DNA of 13,442 nt from Spirochaetaceae bacterium (GTDB lineage: Bacteria > Spirochaetota > Spirochaetia > UBA9216), in the NCBI GenBank assembly GCA_028527945.1, contig JAQQAK010000336.1:1-13442 (forward strand). Direction: 5' to 3'. The notes under the pieces were generated by a model that searched no databases, was not told the origin of the DNA, and saw only the letters and a list, made by a program, of their open reading frames with translations. The first letter of the stretch is position 1. Each line of letters starts with the position of its first letter. Position numbers and translations under genes: made by a program. This document shows positions 1-7,655 of the stretch, in pieces.

Positions 1-1787
1 AAGCCAAGTTCAGCAACCATCTTGTCTTCAAATCCATCCTCAATCCCTTTATTATAAATATTTAAAAGAGACAATATTTTTTCATCATCAAAATCGCTTC
101 CATTTATAATGAATGAAACTTCTATACCGTTTTCAGTTTCTTTAGATTTTGCAATTATCTCACCAGTTGAAATATGTTTTATAGAGTTACTAACAAGACT
201 ATAAAGTATCTGCTCAAGGCGTCTTTCATCTGCCGCGACAATTCCGGCATTCCGGGACACTTCCAATTTGAGATTAATCAAACTGGTAATTACAAGAGCT
301 TCACAATTATTCAGAACCCTTGTTACAGCTTTAAAAATATCAACACCGGTAATATTCAGTTTCAAGGAATTATTTTTTATATATGTAAAATCAAGTATAT
401 CGTTAAGAGAATTTGAAACCATAGAAGCATTAGAAACAATTAGTGACAACGTAGCAATTTGTTCAGAATTAAGAGGGCCGATAGAACCTCTAAGAAGACT
501 CTCTCCAAGACCTACCACATTAGACACCGGCTTACTTAAAGATTCAGAATTTGTTGTAAAAAAATAATCTTTTTGATTCATTATCATTTCAAGCTTTGCA
601 CTGTTTTTTACAGAATAAATACGTTCCGCGATATTATCTGAAACAAGCCTGTAAGTTTGCTGAATAGCAAAGACAAAAAGACCAACCCACATCAATCTGA
701 CCGATGGATATACTCCAAATGGAATAAGAATATCATTCAACAAACAAAGAGCAAAAACAGCAAAGCTTAAGCAAGCTGCTCCCGCTGAGACCCTTTTTCG
801 GAAAAAAGCTGTAATTAGACGCTGAAGAAGAAATATTATTCCAATAAACTTTGCACAAATAACTGTAGCTAAAATAATGTTGGAATAATTTAGCGGAATA
901 AGGATACTGACTAAAACGAGCAAAGAAGATACTAATCCTGAAGCAACTACTATATTTCTATTTATTTCACAGGGAAAAAGTGATGATAAAAAAAGAAAAA
1001 CAAAATAGAGAGGTATAACAAAAAGGATAAGCTCCATTTTAAAAAGAACAACAGCCGGCAAGAATGAAAAGAAACTTGAAATTATTACCCGCCCTGTAAA
1101 AAGCGCAAGAAGCGCGTAGCAAAACATATATCCAAAAAAGAACAAACTACTTAAAGCCTTACTTTGATGATAAAAATAATTAAACAAATGTATTATAGAA
1201 AAAAGAAAGAGACCAAAAAAAATAAGCCAATCAAGTTCTCGCCCATGCTGAGCTCTCTTTTCTATATCATTAAACCTGCCGTAAGAAATCCAGTTTAATA
1301 AGCTGCCGCCATAACAATGGCTGTTATTTGAAACATGAAATACAATATTTAAAATATCGCCTTTCTGCTCAAAAGGAACAACGACAACAGACGGCCGCCC
1401 TGGTTTTTCGATTTTCTTCTCAGGCGTTCCATTAACAGCAATAAGCTGGCCATTTACCCAAAGCTCGTATGCAGAATAAACAGGATTAATCATAAAGGCA
1501 TTCAAACCTTTCATATCTTTTGTTTTTATTTTACAGGTAAGATAGTAGCTGCCCTTGATAAAAACCCCGTTTTTGAGATGCGTTTTGCGAGTTAAACCTC
1601 TGTCAGAATAAACTTCCCATATATTGTTTAAGGTAAGTGTTTTTCCGCTTTCAAAACTATAATTTATTTCAGATGAATCAGGATCAGCATAAACAATACT
1701 TGTTATAAAATAATATCCGAAGCCGGATAATAAGAGTCCTATAAATATTAAAATAATCGTAAAATAAATACTTTTGTTATTATTCAT
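1..1787 (-). CDS. 7TM-DISM sensor histidine-kinase-like protein, probable pseudokinase (3' end outside window)
   Basis: An uninterrupted reading frame of 595 codons starts at ATG 1787 and runs off the left edge. An in-frame TAA lies three codons upstream, so this is the first possible ATG. Residues about 7-31 are a membrane anchor or signal segment. Residues about 32-200 form an extracytoplasmic beta-rich domain with ELWVNGQL, typical of the jelly-roll domain before 7TM-DISM regions. Several hydrophobic helices follow (about 205-395), then a HisKA/HATPase-like region. The HisKA core reads SESLSKPVSNVVGL where families have SHELRTPLNAIIGF, so the phosphoacceptor His is Glu415. The HATPase N-box Asn is kept (N534, LVSNSIKH). 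The G1 box, normally DTGxGI, reads NGSDFD, with Asn562 at the Asp position. Fold and topology are clear, but catalytic activity is doubtful. Such proteins normally sense an external ligand. The missing C-terminus could carry a receiver or output domain. No good Shine-Dalgarno precedes the start. Confidence 0.8.
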   Translation of the reverse strand, partial: MNNNKSIYFTIILIFIGLLLSGFGYYFITSIVYADPDSSEINYSFESGKTLTLNNIWEVYSDRGLTRKTHLKNGVFIKGSYYLTCKIKTKDMKGLNAFMINPVYSAYELWVNGQLIAVNGTPEKKIEKPGRPSVVVVPFEQKGDILNIVFHVSNNSHCYGGSLLNWISYGRFNDIEKRAQHGRELDWLIFFGLFLFSIIHLFNYFYHQSKALSSLFFFGYMFCYALLALFTGRVIISSFFSFLPAVVLFKMELILFVIPLYFVFLFLSSLFPCEINRNIVVASGLVSSLLVLVSILIPLNYSNIILATVICAKFIGIIFLLQRLITAFFRKRVSAGAACLSFAVFALCLLNDILIPFGVYPSVRLMWVGLFVFAIQQTYRLVSDNIAERIYSVKNSAKLEMIMNQKDYFFTTNSESLSKPVSNVVGLGESLLRGSIGPLNSEQIATLSLIVSNASMVSNSLNDILDFTYIKNNSLKLNITGVDIFKAVTRVLNNCEALVITSLINLKLEVSRNAGIVAADERRLEQILYSLVSNSIKHISTGEIIAKSKETENGIEVSFIINGSDFDDEKILSLLNIYNKGIEDGFEDKMVAELG

Positions 1788-1796
1788 AGTTAGTTA

Positions 1797-1825
1797 ATTA
1801 TAAACATCCTCAAACACAGTTTCCA
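1797..1825 (-). promoter_or_regulatory. Possible sigma70-type promoter of the sensor gene
   Basis: On the minus strand TGGAAA (1825-1820) is followed after 17 bp by a perfect TATAAT (1802-1797). Transcription would begin near 1790, leaving a leader of only about three bases before ATG 1787. That fits the missing Shine-Dalgarno, but it also raises the chance that this match is fortuitous in AT-rich DNA. Confidence 0.3.
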
Positions 1826-1826
1826 C

Positions 1827-1855
1827 TTGAAAAGATATTTTCTCTTCATTATTGT
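1827..1855 (+). promoter_or_regulatory. Possible sigma70-type promoter of the phosphoribosyltransferase gene
   Basis: TTGAAA (1827-1832), a 17-bp spacer and TATTGT (1850-1855) lie about 35 bp before the ATG. The element is back to back with the minus-strand candidate at 1797-1825, and the two -35 boxes are one base apart. The -10 box matches the consensus at four of six positions, so support is moderate. Confidence 0.35.
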
Positions 1856-1888
1856 ATTGCTTATCAACAATCTAAGGATGGAGAAATA

Positions 1889-2398
1889 ATGGCATCAACT
1901 GAAAAGGTGTTTTTCACTTATAATGATATTCATAATACTATAAAAAAACTATCTGAGCAAATTCAGGAATCAGGATACGAACCGGATTTAATTGTCGCAA
2001 TTGGAACAGGCGGCTTTATACCAGCTCGTATAATAAAAACATATATAAAAAAGCCTATTCTTACAGTAGGACTAAAACTTTATGACGAAAACAACCAGCC
2101 TAAAGATACCCCTGAAAAAATTCAATGGATAGATGAGGTTGAAAAGAAGCTTAAAAATAAAAAGATTCTTTTGGTAGATGAAGTCGATGACTCGAGAACA
2201 ACCCTTGAATACTGTCTAAAAGAACTTTTGAGAGCAGAACCAGCAGAAATAGCGGTCGCAGTATTACATGACAAGGAAAAAGAAAAGCGCGGCTCAATAC
2301 CTGCAGAAATCAAACGATACTTTTACGGAGCAAAACTTCCTGATAAGTGGATCTGCTATCCATGGGACGCAATAGATATAGATAAGCATGGAGTTTAA
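1889..2398 (+). CDS. Purine phosphoribosyltransferase (Hpt1-like, hypoxanthine/guanine/xanthine)
   Basis: A 169-residue type I phosphoribosyltransferase, full length for its group. The PRPP-binding motif is ILLVDEVDDSRTTLE (residues 93-107). The VDEVDD(S/T)RTTL form is characteristic of the COG2236 group that includes yeast Hpt1, rather than of adenine or orotate enzymes. A pyrophosphate-loop sequence, AIGTGGFIPAR, sits at residues 37-47. Family knowledge predicts transfer of a 6-oxopurine base onto PRPP in the cytoplasm, giving IMP, GMP or XMP. The start is supported by AAGGATGGAG at 1874-1883, five bases upstream. The gene stands alone, converges on the transporter operon and shares its terminator. 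Its product is the natural acceptor of the hypoxanthine made by the adenine deaminase at 7893-9527. Which 6-oxopurine it prefers cannot be read from sequence. Confidence 0.85.
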   Translation: MASTEKVFFTYNDIHNTIKKLSEQIQESGYEPDLIVAIGTGGFIPARIIKTYIKKPILTVGLKLYDENNQPKDTPEKIQWIDEVEKKLKNKKILLVDEVDDSRTTLEYCLKELLRAEPAEIAVAVLHDKEKEKRGSIPAEIKRYFYGAKLPDKWICYPWDAIDIDKHGV

Positions 2399-2411
2399 TT
2401 AATAAAAACTC

Positions 2412-2439
2412 AAAAAAATAGGCGGAGAAATACTCCGCC
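2412..2439 (-). terminator. Rho-independent terminator of the ABC transporter operon
   Basis: A perfect 7-bp GC-rich stem (2421-2427 with 2433-2439, GGCGGAG/CTCCGCC) has a 5-base loop. On the minus strand it is followed by TA and seven T residues (2418-2412). It lies 13 bp past the stop of the last permease gene. On the plus strand no U-run follows, so it may end the convergent phosphoribosyltransferase transcript only weakly. Confidence 0.85.
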
Positions 2440-2451
2440 ATATAATCATAA

Positions 2452-3432
2452 TTATCGGTCTTCTCTAAAATATGCAAGACCAAGACTTTCAGGAGGCTGA
2501 TCTTCTCTATTCTTTCTCATACTTGTAACCACAAGTATTACAATAGTAACTATATATTGCAGCATTTTGAATAGTTCCTGAGTACTTCTTCCAAGCCCGG
2601 GTAAATACATATAAAGGATAGAAAGGGCTCCAAAAAGAAGAGCTCCAAGACATGCTTTGCGAGTATCCCATAAAGCAAAAATAACTACAGCTATAGCAAG
2701 CCATCCCCTTTCTCCAAAACCATTATTAATCCATGTTCCGCCAAGATACTCCATAACAAAATATAATCCGCCAAGACCAGCAATAGCGCCGCCAATTATT
2801 GTAGCAAAATATTTATACTGTCCTACATTTATTCCGGCTGCGTCAGCTGTTGCCGGATTCTCTCCTACCGCACGAAGGTTAAGTCCAAGGCGTGTTTTAT
2901 TCAAAATAAAAGCCGTAACAAAAACTAGAACGATTGAAAGATAGGTTAAAAAACCATAGGAGAAAAAAAGCGTACCAACCACTGGAATATTACTTAATCC
3001 GGGAATTGACTTCTGAAATGCACTTGCTGTAACAGAAACAGAAACCTGACCAACACCTCCGGCCATTTTAGAAATAGAACCACCAAAAAAATTACCAAAT
3101 CCTATTCCAAAAGTAGTAAGTGCAAGACCTACAACATTCTGATTTGCCCGCAATGTTATTGTAAGAAAACTAAATAACAAAGCAGCTAGTGACGCACAAA
3201 GAAGAGAGCATATTAACGCAATTATAAACCCGACAAGAGGCACAGGAGAGCTTACAGCATTTTCATAGAAAAAAGCGCCAACAAGTCCAGAAACACCGCC
3301 AATATACATAATCCCCGGAATACCAAGATTCAGATTACCTGACTTTTCCGTTATTATTTCACCATTCGCCCCCAAAAGAATACTTATTCCCTGGGATATA
3401 GCTTTTTGTATAAAAACAAGGAACATACTCAT
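2452..3432 (-). CDS. Nucleoside/BMP-type ABC transporter permease (NupQ/YufQ-like)
   Basis: A 326-residue integral membrane protein with about eight to ten hydrophobic helices, of the BPD_transp_2 (branched-chain amino acid/ribose type) permease family. Near the N-terminus ITEKSGNLNLGIPGIMYIGG matches the conserved opening of the second permease of nucleoside (Nup) and riboflavin (Rfu) importers. The cytoplasmic loop VGENPATADAAGINV is the conserved ATPase-contact segment. It would pair with the permease at 3429-4517 as a heterodimeric channel for a purine nucleoside or base. The ATG overlaps the upstream stop by four bases (ATGA), with GGAGG about 10 bases upstream, so translation is probably coupled. 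It is the last gene of the operon. The substrate is inferred from family and context; riboflavin is a possible alternative. Confidence 0.88.
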   Translation of the reverse strand: MSMFLVFIQKAISQGISILLGANGEIITEKSGNLNLGIPGIMYIGGVSGLVGAFFYENAVSSPVPLVGFIIALICSLLCASLAALLFSFLTITLRANQNVVGLALTTFGIGFGNFFGGSISKMAGGVGQVSVSVTASAFQKSIPGLSNIPVVGTLFFSYGFLTYLSIVLVFVTAFILNKTRLGLNLRAVGENPATADAAGINVGQYKYFATIIGGAIAGLGGLYFVMEYLGGTWINNGFGERGWLAIAVVIFALWDTRKACLGALLFGALSILYMYLPGLGRSTQELFKMLQYIVTIVILVVTSMRKNREDQPPESLGLAYFREDR

Positions 3433-4517
3433 TTTTCTTCTGCCTCCGAATTATCAAATACGACTTCATAATTATTAAAAAACTCTGAACCAATCAAAAA
3501 GAATAATATTATTCCCGTAATAATTGAAGAAACATTATGATTTAAACCAAACTGTGAAGCTATCTGAACAGCTCCTTTTTCCATAAAGACAAGAAGCGCA
3601 GAAACAGCGGCCATAATGAAAGAATTAAAATGAGCCAGCCACGCAACAATTATTGCGGTAAAACCTCTGCCTCCTGTTAAACTTGTAGAAATAGTATGAC
3701 TTCCGCCTGAAACAATTAAACTTCCGGCAAAACCACAAATAGCACCGGAAAGAGCCACAGTTCTGACAATAACCCTTTTTACATTTATACCAGCATATCT
3801 GGCCGTATCCGGACTTTCTCCAACAACACTTAACTCATATCCATGTTTTGTATGCTTTAAATACAAAGCGAGGATCACTGTAACAAGAATTCCAAAAAGC
3901 AGATTTAATCCGTATTTTTGCCCAAGAAAAGGAGGAAACCAGCCTGCACCTGAAGCGGCATTGATAATTCCAACAGTATTGGAGCCCTTGGGTTTTTCCC
4001 AAAAAACAATACAAAAAGTTGTAAACTGCATGGCAACATAATTCATCATAAGTGTAAAGAGTGTTTCATTGGTGTTATATTTAGCCTTAAAAAAAGCAGG
4101 AATAATTCCCCAAAGCATTCCGGCAACACAGCTTGCAATTACAATAAGCAGCAAAAGCAAACCATTAGGAATGCTATTACCAACATAAATCATCAAAGCG
4201 GAAGCAGCTAAGCCTCCCATTAACATTTGTCCTTCTGCGCCTATGTTCCAGAATTTCATTTTAAAAGCCGGAACTAGTCCTACAGACACAACAAGAAGAA
4301 TTATAATGTCGCGAATTGTAACCCAAACTCTGCGGGAGGTTCCAATAGCGCCGTCAATAATACCAGCATAAACCTGAAGAGGGTTTAATTTTGTTATAGC
4401 CACAATAATAAAACCACTGACAATTAAAGCAAGAACTATTGCTATAAGCCTGACTATTACAGCTTCACCCTTACTTATTTTACTTCGCTTTCGTATTCGC
4501 ATTCCACTGAATTTCAT
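3429..4517 (-). CDS. Nucleoside/BMP-type ABC transporter permease (NupP/YufP-like)
   Basis: A 362-residue membrane permease of the BPD_transp_2 family and partner of the 2452-3432 permease. A basic cytoplasmic N-terminus (MRIRKRSKISKGE) precedes the first helix. KFWNIGAEGQMLMGGLAA is the hallmark segment of the first permease of Nup-type importers. VVGESPDTARYAGINV is the predicted ATPase-coupling loop, parallel to the VGENPATADAAGINV loop of its partner. The two permeases resemble each other, as expected of an old duplication. Its ATG overlaps the stop of the ATPase gene by four bases, and the short AAAGG site lies only three bases before the ATG, so translation is probably coupled to the ATPase gene. 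No truncation or frameshift is visible. Confidence 0.88.
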   Translation of the reverse strand: MKFSGMRIRKRSKISKGEAVIVRLIAIVLALIVSGFIIVAITKLNPLQVYAGIIDGAIGTSRRVWVTIRDIIILLVVSVGLVPAFKMKFWNIGAEGQMLMGGLAASALMIYVGNSIPNGLLLLLIVIASCVAGMLWGIIPAFFKAKYNTNETLFTLMMNYVAMQFTTFCIVFWEKPKGSNTVGIINAASGAGWFPPFLGQKYGLNLLFGILVTVILALYLKHTKHGYELSVVGESPDTARYAGINVKRVIVRTVALSGAICGFAGSLIVSGGSHTISTSLTGGRGFTAIIVAWLAHFNSFIMAAVSALLVFMEKGAVQIASQFGLNHNVSSIITGIILFFLIGSEFFNNYEVVFDNSEAEEK

Positions 4518-6061
4518 AAACCTTTCCCTGTAGAACTCTGCATTTCACCGGATGATGTCATAAGCATTCCGATTTCATCTTTTGTTGTTTCTTTAGCATC
4601 ACGCTCACCTGTAATCCGGCCATTGTTCATTACAATTATTCTGTCACAAAGCTCTAAAAGAACATCAAGATCTTCAATAACACAAATAACAGCAACACCT
4701 CTTTTCTTTTGTTCATTTAACAAATTATAGATGTTATAAGATGAATGTATATCAAGACCTCGAACAGGATAAGCAACAAGAAGAACTTCAGGCCTTGAAG
4801 AAATCTCACGGCCGACAAGAACCTTTTGAACATTCCCTCCGGAGAGGCGTCTGACAGGAGTTTCTGTTCCTGGAGTGGAAATTTCCAAAAGCTCAATAAG
4901 TTTTTCTGATCGTTCTTTTGGAGAATCCCTGTCAACAAAAGGAGTTTTCCCCTTCTGATAACTTCTGAGCATGACATTATCAGTCATTCCCATAGAGCCT
5001 ACAAGCCCCATTCCAAGCCTGTCTTCCGGAACAAAAGAAAGGGCAACTCCAAGCTTTCTAATTTGAGAAGGATCCATTCCTGTCAGTGTATATTCGTTAT
5101 CATCATCTTTATAATAATGAACTACTCCAGATTCTACAGTCTGAATTCCTGCAATTGCCTCAAGAAGCTCTTTCATTCCACTTCCAGAGATACCAGCGAC
5201 ACCAAGCATTTCGCCACTATTGGCTTCAAAAGAAACATGATCAAGCATCTTATGACCATCAGGAGTTATATAATTTAAGTCATCTACTTTTAATTTCAAC
5301 TTCTGATTGGTTGGTTCATCTCGTTTAATATCAAGACTAACCTTTTCGCCAACCATATTTTCAGCAAGAAGCTGAACAGTACTTTCTTTTGTGGCAAGAG
5401 TTCCGGCGTTTTTTCCTTTACGAAGAACAGCAACTCTGTCAGAAATGGTAAGAACTTCGTTAAGTTTATGGGTTATGATAATAATTGATTTTCCAGCTTC
5501 TTTCATGTTGCGAAGAACTGTAAAAAGTTTTTGAGTCTCCTGCGGTGTCAAAACTGCAGTAGGTTCGTCAAGAATAAGAACATCCGCGCCACGATATAAA
5601 GCTTTAACTATTTCAACTGTCTGTTTTTGAGAAACAGACATATCATATATTTTCTGATTTAGATCTAATTCAAATCCGTAAGAATCAGTTATATTACGGA
5701 TGGTTTTAAGTATTTGCGGCATATCAAGAACCTGTTTTCCTTCAAGTCCCAAAACTATATTTTCTGCCGCTGTAAAAACATTCACAAGTGTATAATGTTG
5801 ATGCACCATTCCAATATTAAGTGCCAACGCGTCTTTGGGGGAATGGATGGTGACAGGAGTTCCCTTTACGATTATTTCACCTTCGTCAGGGCGGTAAATA
5901 CCGGAAAGAATATTCATAAGAGTAGTCTTTCCACTTCCATTTTCACCTAAAATTGAAAGGATTTCGTGCTCTTTTACAGTAAGATCAACATCCTCATTTG
6001 CTGTTACAGCTCCAAACCGTTTTGTAATCCCTCGTAATTCAATAACATTATTACTATCCAA
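4514..6061 (-). CDS. Nucleoside/BMP-type ABC transporter ATP-binding protein (NupO/YufO-like), TTG start
   Basis: A 515-residue protein with two fused nucleotide-binding domains, the usual size for this class. Domain 1 has Walker A GENGSGKT (39-46), Q-loop Gln88, a signature region SVSQKQ (142-147), Walker B LILDEP (162-167) and switch His198. Domain 2 has a degenerate Walker A, GISGSGMKE (290-298), with Met at the Lys position. Its signature LSGGNVQK (406-413) is intact, and AYPVRGLD (430-437) replaces the usual Walker B sequence. Asymmetry with a weak second site is normal in sugar and nucleoside importers of this family, so it is not read as damage. The start is TTG at 6061, supported by GGAG seven bases upstream (6072-6069); the nearby ATG is out of frame. 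It energises uptake together with the two overlapping downstream permeases. Being behind hairpins and having a TTG start, it is probably made at a lower level than the binding protein. Confidence 0.9.
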   Translation of the reverse strand: MDSNNVIELRGITKRFGAVTANEDVDLTVKEHEILSILGENGSGKTTLMNILSGIYRPDEGEIIVKGTPVTIHSPKDALALNIGMVHQHYTLVNVFTAAENIVLGLEGKQVLDMPQILKTIRNITDSYGFELDLNQKIYDMSVSQKQTVEIVKALYRGADVLILDEPTAVLTPQETQKLFTVLRNMKEAGKSIIIITHKLNEVLTISDRVAVLRKGKNAGTLATKESTVQLLAENMVGEKVSLDIKRDEPTNQKLKLKVDDLNYITPDGHKMLDHVSFEANSGEMLGVAGISGSGMKELLEAIAGIQTVESGVVHYYKDDDNEYTLTGMDPSQIRKLGVALSFVPEDRLGMGLVGSMGMTDNVMLRSYQKGKTPFVDRDSPKERSEKLIELLEISTPGTETPVRRLSGGNVQKVLVGREISSRPEVLLVAYPVRGLDIHSSYNIYNLLNEQKKRGVAVICVIEDLDVLLELCDRIIVMNNGRITGERDAKETTKDEIGMLMTSSGEMQSSTGKGL

Positions 6062-6068
6062 AAGACTA

Positions 6069-6072
6069 CTCC
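6069..6072 (-). promoter_or_regulatory. Shine-Dalgarno GGAG that fixes the TTG start of the ATPase gene
   Basis: GGAG lies seven bases before TTG 6061 on the minus strand. No in-frame ATG is near, so this spacing is the main evidence for the unusual start codon. Confidence 0.75.
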
Positions 6073-6102
6073 GTTATTGTTATTTGTTCATTTTGACAAG
6101 AG

Positions 6103-6135
6103 AAATAATCACCTGCAATAAACAGGTGATTATTT
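6103..6135 (-). terminator. Long perfect hairpin, probable leaky terminator or attenuator between binding protein and ATPase genes
   Basis: A perfect 13-bp inverted repeat (6103-6115 with 6123-6135) encloses a 7-base loop. In the direction of transcription the stem ends in ATTATTT and continues TCTCTTG, a poor U-run. It could end most transcripts after the highly expressed binding-protein gene and let a fraction continue into the ATPase and permeases. Acting instead as a 3'-end stabiliser is equally possible. Confidence 0.6.
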
Positions 6136-6153
6136 TAATACTATTTCTATTGA

Positions 6154-6204
6154 GGCTCTTTCATAAACTCGGAGACTAAAGTCTCTGGAGTTTTGCAAGA
6201 AGCC
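6154..6204 (-). promoter_or_regulatory. Extended stem-loop in the binding protein-ATPase gap
   Basis: Nested complementary arms form one long imperfect hairpin: 6154-6157 with 6201-6204, 6165-6170 with 6188-6193 (AAACTC/GAGTTT), and 6172-6176 with 6181-6185 (GAGAC/GTCTC), around a 4-base loop. The inner 29 bases hold 11 pairs with only a small internal loop. It lies 81 bp past the binding-protein stop and upstream, in transcription order, of the 6103-6135 hairpin. A role in mRNA stability is inferred. Confidence 0.5.
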
Positions 6205-6284
6205 CTGTTGTTTCATTAAATGAGTTCTTGGCCAAAGTATTGATTTACAATCCAGAACCTTTAAAAGAACTCTATAAAAGAATC

Positions 6285-7508
6285 TTAGTTTGTAAGCTCT
6301 GTAATGCCATCAATTCTTAAATCAAAAGCAGGAGCTGAACCAATTTCCTGTTCGTGGAAATAACCATCAGATACATACTGACCGTATTTCTCAAAATCTC
6401 CGCCAGCAGCAATCAAGTCTTCAATTTTTTCACCATTTACAGTAAATGTTGAAGTGTTAAACACATTTAAATCACCTGATTTGATTGCGGCAATTACCTC
6501 GTCAACTCTTTCCTGAGTACCGGCTGCAGCAACATTGGTGTTAATTGGAGTGATGTATACAGCATCGTCGGTGTAACCCTTAGACCAATCTACAGGAACA
6601 GTTTCTCCGTCTTTAACGAGTTTTGCAGCATAAGCGTAATATGCGCCCCAGTTAAGAGCAGCAGAAGTTATTGCTGAATTAGGAGCAACAGTTGTCATAT
6701 CAACATTGTAGCCAACCATTGGAATATTTTTTGCTTCACAAGCTGTTGGAGCACCTGTTGTATCAGCGTGCTGACTAATTAGAACACAACCTTCAGCAAT
6801 GAGTGCATCAGCAGTTTCTTTTTCTAAAGTCATATCAGCCCAGCTGTTTGTATAACGAACAACCATAGTTGCTGTTGGACAAACACTTTTTACGCCAAGG
6901 TAGAAAGATGTATAACCACTAACAACTTCAGCATATGGATAAGCACCTACATAACCCATCTTACAATCTTCTGCAGTAATTGTACCATTAGCAATCATAT
7001 CATTAAGCTTTAGACCTGCAGCAACTCCAGCTACATATCTTGACTGATATACTGCTGGCATAAAATTGTGCATGTTTGAAAGACCGCTTAAACCAGCCTG
7101 ATAACCTGTAGCATGACAGAATTGTACTTCAGGATATTCTTTGGCAGCCTGAAGCATATAATCTTCATGTCCAAAACTGTTGGCAATAATCAAGCTACAT
7201 CCCTGTGAAGCGAGATCCACAGCTGCATCATAGCAAGCTTCGGATTCAGGAATATTTGCTTTTTCAATTACCTGAGAATCAGAAAGACCGAGAACACTTT
7301 TCATTTCTTCAATGCCTTTCATATGGGCTTCTGTATACCCTTCGTTTTCATCACCGACATAAATAACGCCGACTTTGAATACGCTAGCTTCCTGTGCACC
7401 TGACTCCTGAGTGTCAGCTTCCTGAGAACCACTAGCAAAAATTGCACCAGTTGTGAATAACGCAACAAACGCTACAACTAGTAGTTTTTTAAGACTCTTC
7501 TTTGTCAT
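6285..7508 (-). CDS. BMP-family (purine nucleoside-type) ABC transporter substrate-binding protein, no lipobox Cys
   Basis: A 407-residue periplasmic-binding protein of the BMP/PnrA/Med family. Residues 1-25 form a signal peptide (KKSLKKLL, then a hydrophobic core) ending IFA, followed by SGSQEA. A Ser (28) sits where a lipoprotein Cys might be expected, so cleavage by signal peptidase I is predicted. An acidic, Gln-rich linker (about 26-42) precedes the binding fold, which opens with FKVGVIYVGDENEGYTEAH and includes NSFGHEDYM (110-118), a BMP-family ligand-region segment. The start is well supported by AAAGGAG six bases upstream (7521-7515). It is the first gene of the transporter operon and must deliver ligand to the permeases encoded after it. 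Purine nucleosides are the likely ligand, from the family (PnrA of T. pallidum binds them) and from neighbouring purine genes; riboflavin (the RfuA branch) cannot be excluded. Confidence 0.87.
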   Translation of the reverse strand: MTKKSLKKLLVVAFVALFTTGAIFASGSQEADTQESGAQEASVFKVGVIYVGDENEGYTEAHMKGIEEMKSVLGLSDSQVIEKANIPESEACYDAAVDLASQGCSLIIANSFGHEDYMLQAAKEYPEVQFCHATGYQAGLSGLSNMHNFMPAVYQSRYVAGVAAGLKLNDMIANGTITAEDCKMGYVGAYPYAEVVSGYTSFYLGVKSVCPTATMVVRYTNSWADMTLEKETADALIAEGCVLISQHADTTGAPTACEAKNIPMVGYNVDMTTVAPNSAITSAALNWGAYYAYAAKLVKDGETVPVDWSKGYTDDAVYITPINTNVAAAGTQERVDEVIAAIKSGDLNVFNTSTFTVNGEKIEDLIAAGGDFEKYGQYVSDGYFHEQEIGSAPAFDLRIDGITELTN

Positions 7509-7587
7509 TTCTAGCTCCTTTCTTCAGCATAAATGAGCAGTTATACTGAGATTTTAAATATTAATAAAATAATAAACGAATTATGAC

Positions 7588-7618
7588 ATAATGTTCATCA
7601 TTATTTAAGAGGAACATT
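7588..7618. repeat. Overlapping inverted repeats, candidate operator
   Basis: AATGTTC (7590-7596) and GAACATT (7612-7618) are 7-bp inverted arms around 15 bp. Overlapping them, ATAATG (7588-7593) and CATTAT (7599-7604) are inverted around 5 bp. They lie about 80-110 bp before the binding-protein start, downstream of the candidate promoter at 7627-7655, where a repressor could block transcription. In AT-rich DNA such arms can occur by chance. Confidence 0.3.
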
Positions 7619-7626
7619 GAAAAAAT

Positions 7627-7655
7627 AATATATTTCCCACATTTTTGTATGCCAC
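7627..7655 (-). promoter_or_regulatory. Possible promoter of the binding protein-transporter operon
   Basis: On the minus strand GTGGCA (7655-7650) is followed after 17 bp by TATATT (7632-7627). The match is four of six and five of six to the sigma70 consensus. It would give a leader of about 110 bases. Other AT-rich candidates exist nearby, so this is a weak call. Confidence 0.25.

Noticed and set aside
174..567. Two plus-strand frames of 80 and 99 codons
   Set aside because: They lie antisense inside the continuous sensor gene, which has clear domain matches; they have no recognisable motifs.
5470..6061. Degenerate second nucleotide-binding domain of the ATPase as a sign of gene decay
   Set aside because: Loss of the Walker A Lys in the second domain is common in this importer family. 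The changes lie in the C-terminal domain, the frame is intact and the operon is compact.
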